A DNA stretch of 64,000 nucleotides from Roridomyces roridus (taxonomy: Eukaryota; Basidiomycota; Agaricomycetes; Agaricales; Mycenaceae): contig JARKIF010000049.1 of NCBI GenBank assembly GCA_029378245.1, positions 248,001 through 312,000 of the forward strand. Direction: 5' to 3'. Below are positions 42,793-51,964 of this stretch, piece after piece (position 1 is the stretch's first letter; each line of letters opens with the position of its first letter). The notes under the pieces were generated by a model, which made no database searches, was not told the DNA's origin, and saw only the letters and a program-made list of their open reading frames with translations. The translations under genes were made by a program, and so were the position numbers.

Positions 42793-43569
42793 TTGGTGGT
42801 GGTGGTCACGGTGAAAGAAGTATTGATGGCATCATTTGTCACGCTTCCGAGTCCGGTGTTCTCTGCAGCTTGTCTGCAGCCCTGACATCCACGGATCTTG
42901 CAGCTGAGATTGAGCTGGATAATCTGAGCAACACGAGCTTTGGATTTCCCCAAGATGTCCCAGTTTGACCCGGGCCACCGAGAAATTCGGAGGAAAAGTG
43001 CTGCCTGCGACTTAATGTCCGACAAGACCCTGTCTGGATTCGAACCAGAGAAAGACAGACCGCGTTGCTCTTAGGAAGTGGACCATCTGCATTCGCGTGC
43101 ATACAAAGGGAGTACCGAGTCCTACCGACACATTCTGCACAGAAGCGGAAACTCTGAACCTAAGCCAGATGCCAAAGCCCGGGCGTGATTATGTGGGCCA
43201 TATGCCATGCAGGTTTAAAACAGGGCGCGCCGCGAGCTTTGGCTGTCTGAATATGACCCAGGGCCCCCCGAGGTCACCGAGCAAAAAAAAAACAAGCGTG
43301 GTTGAACGATGAGACTTAGTAAGACAGCATGTTGAACACCATATGCATTTCAGGGCCTTGTAAGTGTTCATGCAAAGGGACTTGGAGTGTATACATATGT
43401 ACATACCAACATGAACGAAATGTGTTTCTCCTGGCTGTCTAGGTTGATAAGCAAGCGGAAAAAGCAGCGGCGGTACAAAAGAGTTGCCTATCTTGGAACT
43501 GGACCGAGTTCGCCGACTGGATTCGAACCAGAAGCTGCTGGAATTTGGTGCGAGGCTTGTAGCCGATAC
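42793..43569. other. Spacer with tRNA T-arm-like remnants
   Basis: TCTGG-TTCGAAT-CCAGA forms a perfect T-arm on the reverse strand at 43033-43049, and a slightly mismatched one lies at 43518-43534. Neither has a complete acceptor stem or an anticodon arm in the right place. No protein gene seen. Confidence 0.4.
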
Positions 43570-44969
43570 CTAATACACATATCGAAACCTCTTATTCTTC
43601 CTATCCGTAACATTCAACCACCTCTCCCTGCTGAGCAAATCCTCCTCGCTCAAATCCGAGTCCTTGCTCTCCTTCCGACTAGAACTTCTGTCCCTCCGGC
43701 GGTTCTCGATATAATAATAACAAAACAAAAGACACGTCGTGAGGGCAGCTCCCGCCAACGACCCCATCACAGCCAACTTCGCCGGTCGGTAATCCGGTGC
43801 ATCGCGTGGCTGGAAAGTCTGTGGGCCGATGATAATGCCAATACTTAAAAACCCGCTGACGAGTGCAGCGGCGAAGGCGCGTTTTGTGGAGCCTGCGACG
43901 TTTGCTGCTGTCCACTAGTCGAGTTGCGTCGGCGTCAGTGTCAAAGAAGTGAGCAAGATCCGCACGGCGTAAAAGATGGGCAAGGGTGCGGTGATGGCGT
44001 TGACGAGGTAGATGCCAGACACCCCGCCTTGTTGCTCGTGGGCATAAAAGACATCAGTGCACCGCCGATGATCCTAGGCCGAGTGAGTCGAATCTCCAAA
44101 CAAACGAACAATGCTCACCCGGGATTATGCAAGCCAAAGTCCACGCCCACCGATGTGACTGCATCCAAATGCCATAGCCGACAAATAAGATGAAGAATAT
44201 TGACACGGCCCCACTAGGCATGTTCATCAACGCAGCCTGCTTCGAGTTGTACCCGAGGTGGCTGATCAGAGCGGCGGAATAGGTGGTAACCACACCGCTG
44301 GGTACGGAGAGCTGCAGCGGGATCAGCATACAAGCTGAAGTTGAAATTGAAACGCACGCAAATCGTCGACAAAATGAGCAAATAAATCTGCGGATCGCAC
44401 AACGCCTCGAGAATCTCCGCCCACCGAAACTTGGTGCGATTCTCCACCCCCGTCTGGTTGACGCTAACATACCTCAGTAGCACCACCTTCTCAGCATCAG
44501 ACAACCACCTCGCTTGCATCGGCGTATGCGGTAAAAACCAAACCGTCAGACACCTACTGTTGGGAATCTCGAATATGAGGTAGGCGACGAAGAAGAATGT
44601 CGCGACATTGCTGAATTCACTGCCGACCAATTTCAGGTCCTTGGTGAGGCCATGACGGCGCCGTACTAAATTAGCGAAGAGAAATGGCACTTTGTCTGCA
44701 CTCACATTGATAGCCCCTTTGTCAAGGAATTGTGTCGTATAGCACAAGAACAGCAGCGAAACGATATGCCAGTCTACCTTGCGCCGTACGACCGCGATAT
44801 CGACATCTGACAGCTGCGTCGATGCTCCGAGTCTGAGGGCTTCATCTCGATGGCGATCGAGGAAGGCCCAGGCCGAGTCGAGCTTGCCATCCGAAGCTGC
44901 GATGTTGCTGCTGTGGTCGTCCGGGAGTGCCTCGATGCCAGGCAGTGTCTTCTCGTCGGTCGAGGACAT
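43570..44969 (-). pseudogene. MFS anion transporter (allantoate/nicotinate permease type), decayed
   Basis: Start MSSTDEKTLPGIEALPDDHS at 44969; TM1 SLLFLCYTTQFLDKGAIN; after an intron YGAVM continues as LTKDLKLVGSEFSNVATFFF only after a one-base shift. From AYLIFEIPN the sequence jumps straight to TVWFLPHTPMQARWLSDAEK, so the region expected to hold TM3-TM6 is missing. Then come TYSAALISHLGYNSKQAALM, IIGGALMSFMPTSNKAGCL, another frameshift before GIYLVNAITAPLPIFYA, an intron, WTAANVAGSTKRAFAAALVS, and a tail ending RKNKRFRYVY at 43570. The family (Dal5/Tna1-like) carries anionic organic solutes. With a large deletion and two frameshifts it cannot be functional as read. Confidence 0.75.
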
Positions 44970-45225
44970 CGCGGGGGAGTGACCTTGGAGCAAGTAGGAG
45001 AGGAATTCCCTTTTAACACCGCGGCGCCTCCACTTGATGCAAGAAGGCTACCGGTACGCTTGGCCTTCCGACTTCTACGGCGTGGACGGACCTATGACCA
45101 AGACACCAGCTCCGGATCTTGCCTGCGCAGTTCATTTAGGAGCCCCAATTCCAAGAGTGTTACGAGAGCATACAGATAAGTACTCACTGAAATTGGACCA
45201 GGCTTAATCAATTATCACTTTGGCC
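44970..45225. promoter_or_regulatory. Divergent promoter between MFS remnant and monooxygenase
   Basis: 256 bases separate the two divergent start codons, an arrangement typical of co-regulated fungal transporter/enzyme pairs. I see no defined operator; TATA-like sequence is weak. Confidence 0.4.
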
Positions 45226-46550
45226 ATGCAGGAATGCACACCCACCGAGTCCAATCCCGTCCTCATCATCGGTGGTGGCATCGTCGGCCTCGCACTCGCC
45301 CAAGCGCTCAGACGGCGAAACGTCCCTTTCATCGTCTTTGAGCGCGCCCTCTGTCCTCCCCACGACACCACCCGAGGCTGGGGCATAACAATCCACTGGG
45401 CCCTCCCAGCCCTCCAAACCTGCCTCCCTGAAGCGCTCTTCGCCGCAATCGACTCGGTGCAGGTGGACCCCGCTCTGGGACGCACAAGAGCCGACACGGG
45501 GCCGATTCCTCTTCCTGGACATCTCTACCGCAGAACCGCGCTACTCCATCCCACCTGCACCGCGGAAGAGAGTGAGCCGCGTAAGATTGCAGAGGCTGCT
45601 CGCTGACGGATTGGACGTCGATCGAGTGCAGTATGGGATGAAGTTCGTTGGCTTCGAGTTCACAGAAGATGGAGAGGGTGTGGAAGCCGAGTTCGCTGAC
45701 GGCTCGAAAGTGAGCGGATGCATGCTCATCGGCGCTGATGGAAGCACAAGCCGGGTGCGCAGGCTGCTTGTCGGGGAGGAATCAGGGCGCGTGGAGCCCG
45801 TGGGCGCCAATTCTCTCGGTGTGACCGTGCGGATGACGGAGGCAGAGCTGGCTCCTCTCCGCGCCATCGACCCACTGTTGTTCCAAGGAAGTCATCCCGA
45901 TACGGGCAAGTATATGTGGTTTTCGATCCTCTCCACCCCCGAGGCGAACGGCAGCGGCTCCTCCTCCTCAGCGTACTACGAAGCCCAGATCAACGTAAGT
46001 TGGCTGGCAACGGACGTCGTCCCCGCAAGCAACAAAGAGCGGCTGGCGCTGATCAAAGAGGCCGCGCGCGCCGGTAGTACGGGATTCCACCAAACGTTCC
46101 GTGACGCAATCGAGAGGATTCCAGAGGATACGAAGGTTGTGGAGGCCAAGATAGCTGATTGGCCGACGGTGAGATGGGTGCCGTGTGGTGGACGGGTCAC
46201 ACTTGCGGGGGATGCCGCACATGCGATGACGATGTGTGAGGATTCCCGCCGTTACATTTGGCTTTGAACTAACGCGATGAGGGTTAGATCGTGGAGAGGC
46301 CGCTAACCACGGCATAACAGACGTCGCTCACCTGGTCGAGCAACTGCGATTGTGGCAGGAGGGCAAGAAGACGCGAGCTGAGGCTGTGGGGGAGTACGAG
46401 GATGAGATGATCCCGAGGGCATATCAGGCTGTTTTGCTGAGCAGGCAGGCGTGTCTCGATGCCCACCACGTGAGGAATTTGTGGCCGGACAGCCCATTAG
46501 TGAGCAAAAGAGCCATAGTAAGAAACCCCGGCGTTAGAATATCTGGATAG
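45226..46550 (+). CDS. FAD-dependent monooxygenase with a one-base frame break
   Basis: Exons 45226-46235 and 46288-46550. The N-terminus carries the FAD Rossmann motif (VLIIGGGIVGLALAQALRRR) followed by FERA and TTRGWGITIHWALPAL. The frame through RTRADTG shifts at the GGGG run 45498-45501. Dropping one G would join it to RFLFLDISTAEPRYSIPPAP, then LIGADGSTSRVRRLL (DG motif), VTLAGDAAHAMTM (second FAD motif), an intron, YRGEAANHGITDVAHLVEQL and a stop at 46550. Class A flavoprotein monooxygenases hydroxylate aromatic or related substrates with NAD(P)H; the substrate is unknown. The break lies in a homopolymer, so a sequencing error is possible; otherwise the gene is inactive. Confidence 0.75.
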
Positions 46551-46591
46551 CACACAGTAGTACAACAAGTTTCAATATCAACACGCACAGC

Positions 46592-47337
46592 TCAATTCAA
46601 GACATCCTTGGATTCCACAAACCCAATGCCCGTCATCCCAGCCTTGACACCCGGCCAGCCCGAAGGATCGACGGCCTTGGTCGCGTCCTCGACGATGAAG
46701 GTCGTGTATCCCTCTTTCGCTGCATCCTCCGCCGTGGCCTTGACGCAATAGTCGGCCGCCAGACCCACGACATACACCGTGCCCACACTTCTCTCCTTCA
46801 GGTAGTCGGGCAGCGCACTGCGGGCAAATGGAGCGATGGTACTCGGCCCTTGGCGGAGGTTGTCAAAGGGCGCATAGAAAGCTGAGTACATCTCCACACG
46901 CGAGTCCTGTCCCTTCTCGATAATCCTCCAATCGGCGTCCTTTTCGACCTTGCCCATGTCGACATCAAGACCCGCGACGAGCTCCGCGCCTTTGGTCCCC
47001 TGCACGCAATGCACGGGCCACAACCGCGTTTCGTAGGTCTGCGACGCGTCGTCGGGGTTCACGATCGTCGTAAAGGACTCGAACAGCTTCTGCTCCGGGG
47101 GTTTTGCAAAGGAGATGTGATCCGCAGGATGCCAGTCCTTGGTAGCGATCTTGACGTCGAATTTGGGGGATTTGAGGAGAAGGTTGATCGTTGGGACGAT
47201 GTCGCGGCCGCCAGCTACAGCCAAGCTACCATCCTGAGTCCGAGGGTTATAGCCCGCCGATTGCAGCGTTGATGGATAAATACCGGCGGACAAAAGTCGT
47301 TTTGCATGTCCACGACGATGAGAGCGACACGGGACAT
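46592..47337 (-). CDS. PNC1: Nicotinamidase
   Basis: Exons 47337-47284 and 47233-46592 (50-nt intron) give 231 residues, close to yeast Pnc1 (216). MSRVALIVVDMQNDFCPP contains the catalytic Asp; KDWHPADHISF holds the metal-binding Asp/His/His; the nucleophile Cys lies in GLAADYCVKATAEDA. The enzyme hydrolyses nicotinamide to nicotinate and ammonia, feeding NAD salvage. It ends KDVLN just 41 bases from the convergent monooxygenase stop. Family confidence is high; cytosolic or peroxisomal location cannot be told from the sequence. Confidence 0.92.
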
Positions 47338-47758
47338 GGTGGTACGGAACCAGGAGATGTTTGTCAGTGTTTGAGTTCCCTTCTTCACCTCACGTTGGCG
47401 ACAATTACCCGGCATCGCGCCCTGGTCCGTCCCTGTTGCCTGCTTTGTCGGAACTACCCGCCAGACGTCCACAAAGCCCTACCGGACTCACTGACAATCG
47501 ATTGGCGCAGTTCCGTGGCCTGAAATGTCTATCTGCTCTAATCTTGCCTCCACTCTCTTCCTCACCAATTCCGAGTGTCCTTCGATTCTTCTCCTCATTA
47601 TCACCGACAATCCGGGTAAGACTGGGTAAGGCACTTACCTGACTTACCTCTCACGGGAGCCGAAAAAGCATGGACCCCATTGGATGACGGCACCATGGGA
47701 TACTTCAAGACGCTGCCCCTTCTTCTTCTTCTCCCACACATCTATCTCTCGCTCAGAC

Positions 47759-50060
47759 ATGGAGGACGATACCAAGAACCTGAAGGCGACCCGCCAACAC
47801 AGCGATGCCGCTGCCGATCTCCAAAAGATGGGATACAAGCAGGAGATGACGAGAGTGCGTTTGGACCTTCAAGTTCGTTTCGTTTGAAAAGGTCCTCAAG
47901 ATCTTAAGTCGCGTGGATTGTCGCATATCTTGTTCAGTGCGTGTTATTTCCCCTACCAAGCGCTGTGAGCTCAAGCGTTCTCCTAGTGACCCTCGGTCAG
48001 TTTATCGTCTCGCATACCCTCCACTCGTACCGATCCTGCTCTGGACAGCCATCATGGCCGTTCGTACGTCACTGTCCACGCTACACGGGGATACAGTGCT
48101 TATTCGCTACAGCATATGGTCTCGCAGCTCCAATAGCCACATCCCTCGTGGCCGGTGGACCAGCGACGATGATTGGGGGTCAGTCTCCATCTTCCTCTCT
48201 CCATCAACTCCCTAAATCTCTCCCAAGTTGGGTCCTTGTCTCAATCCTAACTCTCCCCCTCGCTCTATCCCTCGGTGAAATCTGCGCAAAATACCCGACC
48301 TCCGCGGGGGCGTACTATTGGTGCTTCAGGCTTGCTTCCCCTCGTCATCGCATGCTTCTCTCGTGGATCAACGGATGGCTCACCATGGTCGGCGTTTGGA
48401 CCATTAGTCTTTCGGTTACCTTTGTGAGCGCGTTGCTACGTCATTCATTCCTCTGACTTCGTTCATCGAATCCACTTAGGGGACTGCGCAGCTCATCGTC
48501 GCTGGTGCGGGGATATACCTCCCAGATTGGGTCGTCAAACCTTGGCAGACTTGTTCGTCCTCGATTGAAATATTTCATATTCTCCCTCTCACTTTTGCAA
48601 GATTTGATTTTCTTGGGAGTTACAGGAGTAACAGTCGTCTTCTGCGTCTTCTTCAACTCGATACTCCCCACGATTGATGTGGGTGTTTATATTTTCCCTT
48701 CTTTCCTGATACACTAAACAGCGTGACAGGTAATTTCAGCGTATTGGACGCTCTTCGGAGTCATAGGTGCATATACCCTTCCCTCTGTTGTTTGAGATTG
48801 ACGCATCCCAGTCATCCTCGTGTGTACATCTGTCAAAGCCGCAGCCGGACGTCATTCTGCCGCTTTTGCCCTGGGCCACTTTGATCCCACACCTTCAGGG
48901 TGGACGCCCGGATGGGCGTTTTTCATCGGGTTGCTTCCTGTATGTAGCAGCCATCGCTCTAAATCCGTACACTAATGTTCAATTTGCAGCCCGGTATGGT
49001 CGTTATACTTACTCAAAACCTTGGTCGCTCACCGTTAACAGCCTATACATTCGCCGCTATCGGAATGAGTGAGTCCGTCATCGTGAATCCCTAAACCTAG
49101 CTAAACGGTGGAAATATCTTGAGTCGCAAGTATGGCCGAAGAAGTCCACAACCCCTCGCACGACCTCCCGCGCGCCATCACCTGGTCCATCCCCATCGGC
49201 TTCATCTGCGGCGTGTTCTTCCTCGTGCCGATTTTGTTCACACTTCCCGATATTGCGACCTTGCTCGCTGGTAGATATCCACCCCGCGAATATTGAATTC
49301 CATACTGACTGAATGCAGTAAGCAGCGGCCAGCCAGTCGGCCTTTTATTCCAACTCATCATGGGCTCAAAAGGCGGTGGGTTCGGGCTTTGGTTCATAAG
49401 TAAGTGCGTTGAAAATTATTTGCCAACTCACTCACTCACTTTCACAGTCTTCGGCATCGGCATGTTCTGCGCCATCTCAATCTCCTGCGCCGCCTCACGC
49501 GCAACCTGGGCCTTCGCACGCGACGCAGCAATCCCCTTCCACCGCACCTTTGCTCTAATCAACACCCAGCTCTCCCCCTCCGACGGGGGCATCCCACTCA
49601 ACGCCATCCTCCTCTCCACTACAATCCAACTCCTCCTCGGCCTAATCTACCTCGGCTCAAGCGCAGCCTTCAACGCCTTTGTCGGCGTCGCAGTCATGTG
49701 TCTCCCCACCTCTTACGCCATGCCCGTCTTCATCTCTTTACTCAATGGCAGACGCTCCGTAGCGGACTCTCCCTTTTCACTCGGGAAGACCCGGGGTATG
49801 GTATTGAATTCAATCGCAGTGGTGTGGGCCCTGTTTGAGCTCGTGCTGTTCTCGATGCCGGCGGTGTTGCCGGTGACGCCTACGACGATGAGTATGTCCT
49901 TTCTCTCTTGCTTTGCTCAGATGTTCATGATACAGACTACGCCTCGGTCGTGTTCGTCGCCTTTGGCCTCATGAGTGCGATCTGGTACCTCATCAACGGC
50001 AGATATCACTACAAAGGACCCGAAATCCCAGAGGATGTCAAGCAAGAGAGCTTAGATTAG
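47759..50060 (+). CDS. APC-superfamily amino acid/choline-type permease
   Basis: More than ten short exons. Exon 1 (47759-47854) ends MGYKQEMTR; exon 2 begins 47909 SRGLSHILF; tiny exons give MTL, AIMAV and PYGLAAPIATSLVAGGPATM. Then follow LSLGEICAKYPTSAGAYYWC, LLSWINGWLTMVGVWTISLS, TAQLIVAGAGIYLPDWVVKP, VILVCTSVKAAAGRH, AYTFAAIGM, AEEVHNPSHDLPRAITWSIP, IGMFCAISISCAASRATWAF and a C-terminal YASVVFVAFGLMSAIWYLIN segment ending EDVKQESLD. This order is that of fungal GABA/choline/amino acid permeases with 12 helices in the plasma membrane. Substrate unknown. The joint near 48939-49030 is uncertain (two possible acceptors). The last exon is duplicated at 55761-55870. Confidence 0.85.
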
Positions 50061-50066
50061 TATGTA

Positions 50067-50326
50067 CTACAAAGAAGCCGTACAATGAGCAGCTTTGACG
50101 ATCCCCTCGTGCTCAAACCCACACACCTCGTCCTTGAGCCAAAAGCGATCCGACACCCACCAAATCAGGCGGTGCGCGATCCAGTCCTCCCATAGGACAC
50201 GCCACGGGCGCGTCAGAGTAAGATGCTTTAGTTTCCCGTAGTACAGCCAATTATGTGGCGTGTACGCTGTGAGGAGGCGGATGTCGCGATCGTAAGGCGG
50301 ATGAGGTGCTCACCGACATTGACGTG
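50067..50326 (-). pseudogene. Truncated second copy of the GT69 gene's last exon
   Basis: The reverse strand reads YTPHNWLYYGKLKHLTLTRP, then EDWIAHRLIWWVSDRFWLKD and a TAG at 50069-50067, with about five replacements in 65 residues relative to 55887-56091. Similarity runs over the intron to about 50326 and then stops; the upstream exons are absent. The frame of this last exon is intact although there is nothing for it to be joined to. Confidence 0.85.
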
Positions 50327-50694
50327 AGGTTCTTCACGGTGATGTCAAGGTGCATAGGCAATGGCGGCAGCCTGTGCTTCTCAAAGATATCGGAGATGGG
50401 CCGTTGCAAGTGAGGGCTTGAAACCCCAAGGCGCGTGTGCTTTCTGGGCCATTCTTCTGCATTCCTTGACTGCGGACAGGTATATGTACCCGACTGACAG
50501 GGCGCGGCGCATCGAATGCCCATCATCACGCCGAATTGTGAGAATCGTCTTCGTTCTGGTTGTTTCAAGCTGATGTGCCGCCATTGACCCAAGCCTCGGT
50601 ATATACATAAAGAGCATGGGAAGAAAAATGTGCCGCTCCTCATCCTAGACTTCAACGGTGCCCATCCCTAGGACCTGTGAGTTTTCAGGTCGGC
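50327..50694. other. Left part of the inserted block; nothing recognised
   Basis: Sequence between the GT69 fragment and the inverted-repeat element. Only short frames without recognisable product. Confidence 0.4.
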
Positions 50695-51812
50695 TACAGT
50701 TGCGGACAATCAAACGTGACAAACTTGTATAACTCTATTTTGGCTCGTGGGAAACTCTTTCTTTGTGTAAAATGGGGCAGTTAGAATATTTTGTGAATTT
50801 TCTGCATTGTCAAAAGTTGAAAAAGTTGAAGTTGAAATGCCGGTCCGGGTCGATTTTTTGGCCGTACCCCATTTTCCCACGCTACCAGGTCGTGCGAGGT
50901 ACCATTTTAACCGTTTTTTTTGCGCTCTTTTCAATGGGAACAATTGCGAAAAGATTCCACGAGCCAATCTTCCAGAAATCCACTTTTGATGGCCAGATTC
51001 AAGGAGTGATCAAGCTGTCTCGTGAACGCGGCATTCTTCCCCAATTGTTCCGAGGGACTGGATTCTTCTTCCCAAGCTCCTACAGTATTTAAGAGTGACA
51101 GGGACCACTCCCTTCCCTCTGCCACCATCCCCCATGCCTCCCCAGGGAGAAAGGCAAGGGACAAAACATCTCATCAGGTCTGAGGTCTTCGAAACCACTG
51201 GGAGAAGATTTGGCCCGCCAGCATCTCCTTCACCCCAGTTGTCACAATTGTCCCTCACAGATGCAGATCACGAGGAGCTCTCTCTTGAGCAACCTGCTAG
51301 GGAACCTGGATCTCGAGGACTGTGATTTTGACTGCTGGCTCTCCAATGAGAACTATAATTCTTTGACAGCTACCTTTGCCACAGAGGAGGTAGAGCCCAG
51401 CCCTGATGATGACCGGGAAGAAGTAGATGACTTCAACTGGGATGGTAATGGCCCAACTCTTGACACTTACGGGAACGGTCGCGGCATGCACGGCAACTTG
51501 GAGGAAGCAGAAATCACGATAGGGCATGTAACACGGGCATTCTACCAGAGATTGATAGAGCAGACAGGCGTAATTAGCCACTATATACAGTCCCTGAACT
51601 TCTATACCGGACCCAAGGCCGAAAGGGGTACACACAATTTCTGTTCAACCCGGCCGAAAATTTGGCCGTACCTAATCTCTCGTGGGAAAATTCTGAAAAA
51701 TTGTATTTGGGGTCTTTTCGGGTCACTGAATCTGATTCTGAAGTCAGAATGTCAAAATTATGGGCCGTTCCCGAGATATTAAAGTGGTCACGTTTGATTG
51801 TCCGCAACTGTA
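50695..51812. mobile_element. TIR element of about 1.1 kb next to the NLR gene
   Basis: CAGTTGCGGACAATCAAACG plus TGAC at 50697-50720 is repeated exactly in inverse orientation at 51787-51810, and both ends are flanked by TA (50695-50696, 51811-51812). The interior has the GTACC-rich pieces GGCCGTACC on both sides (about 50860 and 51665), and an acidic frame (51210-51782; TEEVEPSPDDDREEVDDFNW) of unknown nature. No transposase motif is visible. CAG ends with TA duplication suggest a Tc1/mariner-type non-autonomous element; superfamily inferred. Confidence 0.75.
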
Positions 51813-51904
51813 CACAGTATACACAGGTTCGACAGGCCGTGCGCGCGCATGCCCGCGGGTCCACCCCCGTGAGTCGTGACCAACCTTATGGCAGCCTGTC
51901 AAGA

Positions 51905-51912
51905 TATAAATA
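51905..51912 (+). promoter_or_regulatory. TATA box of the NLR gene
   Basis: TATAAATA, 53-60 bases before the ATG at 51965 and outside the preceding TIR element (which ends at 51812), so the promoter seems to be native to the gene. Confidence 0.6.
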
Positions 51913-51964
51913 TCTCTGCCACGTCAACACCTTTTACCCTTGTACCCACACCACGAGCTACTCA

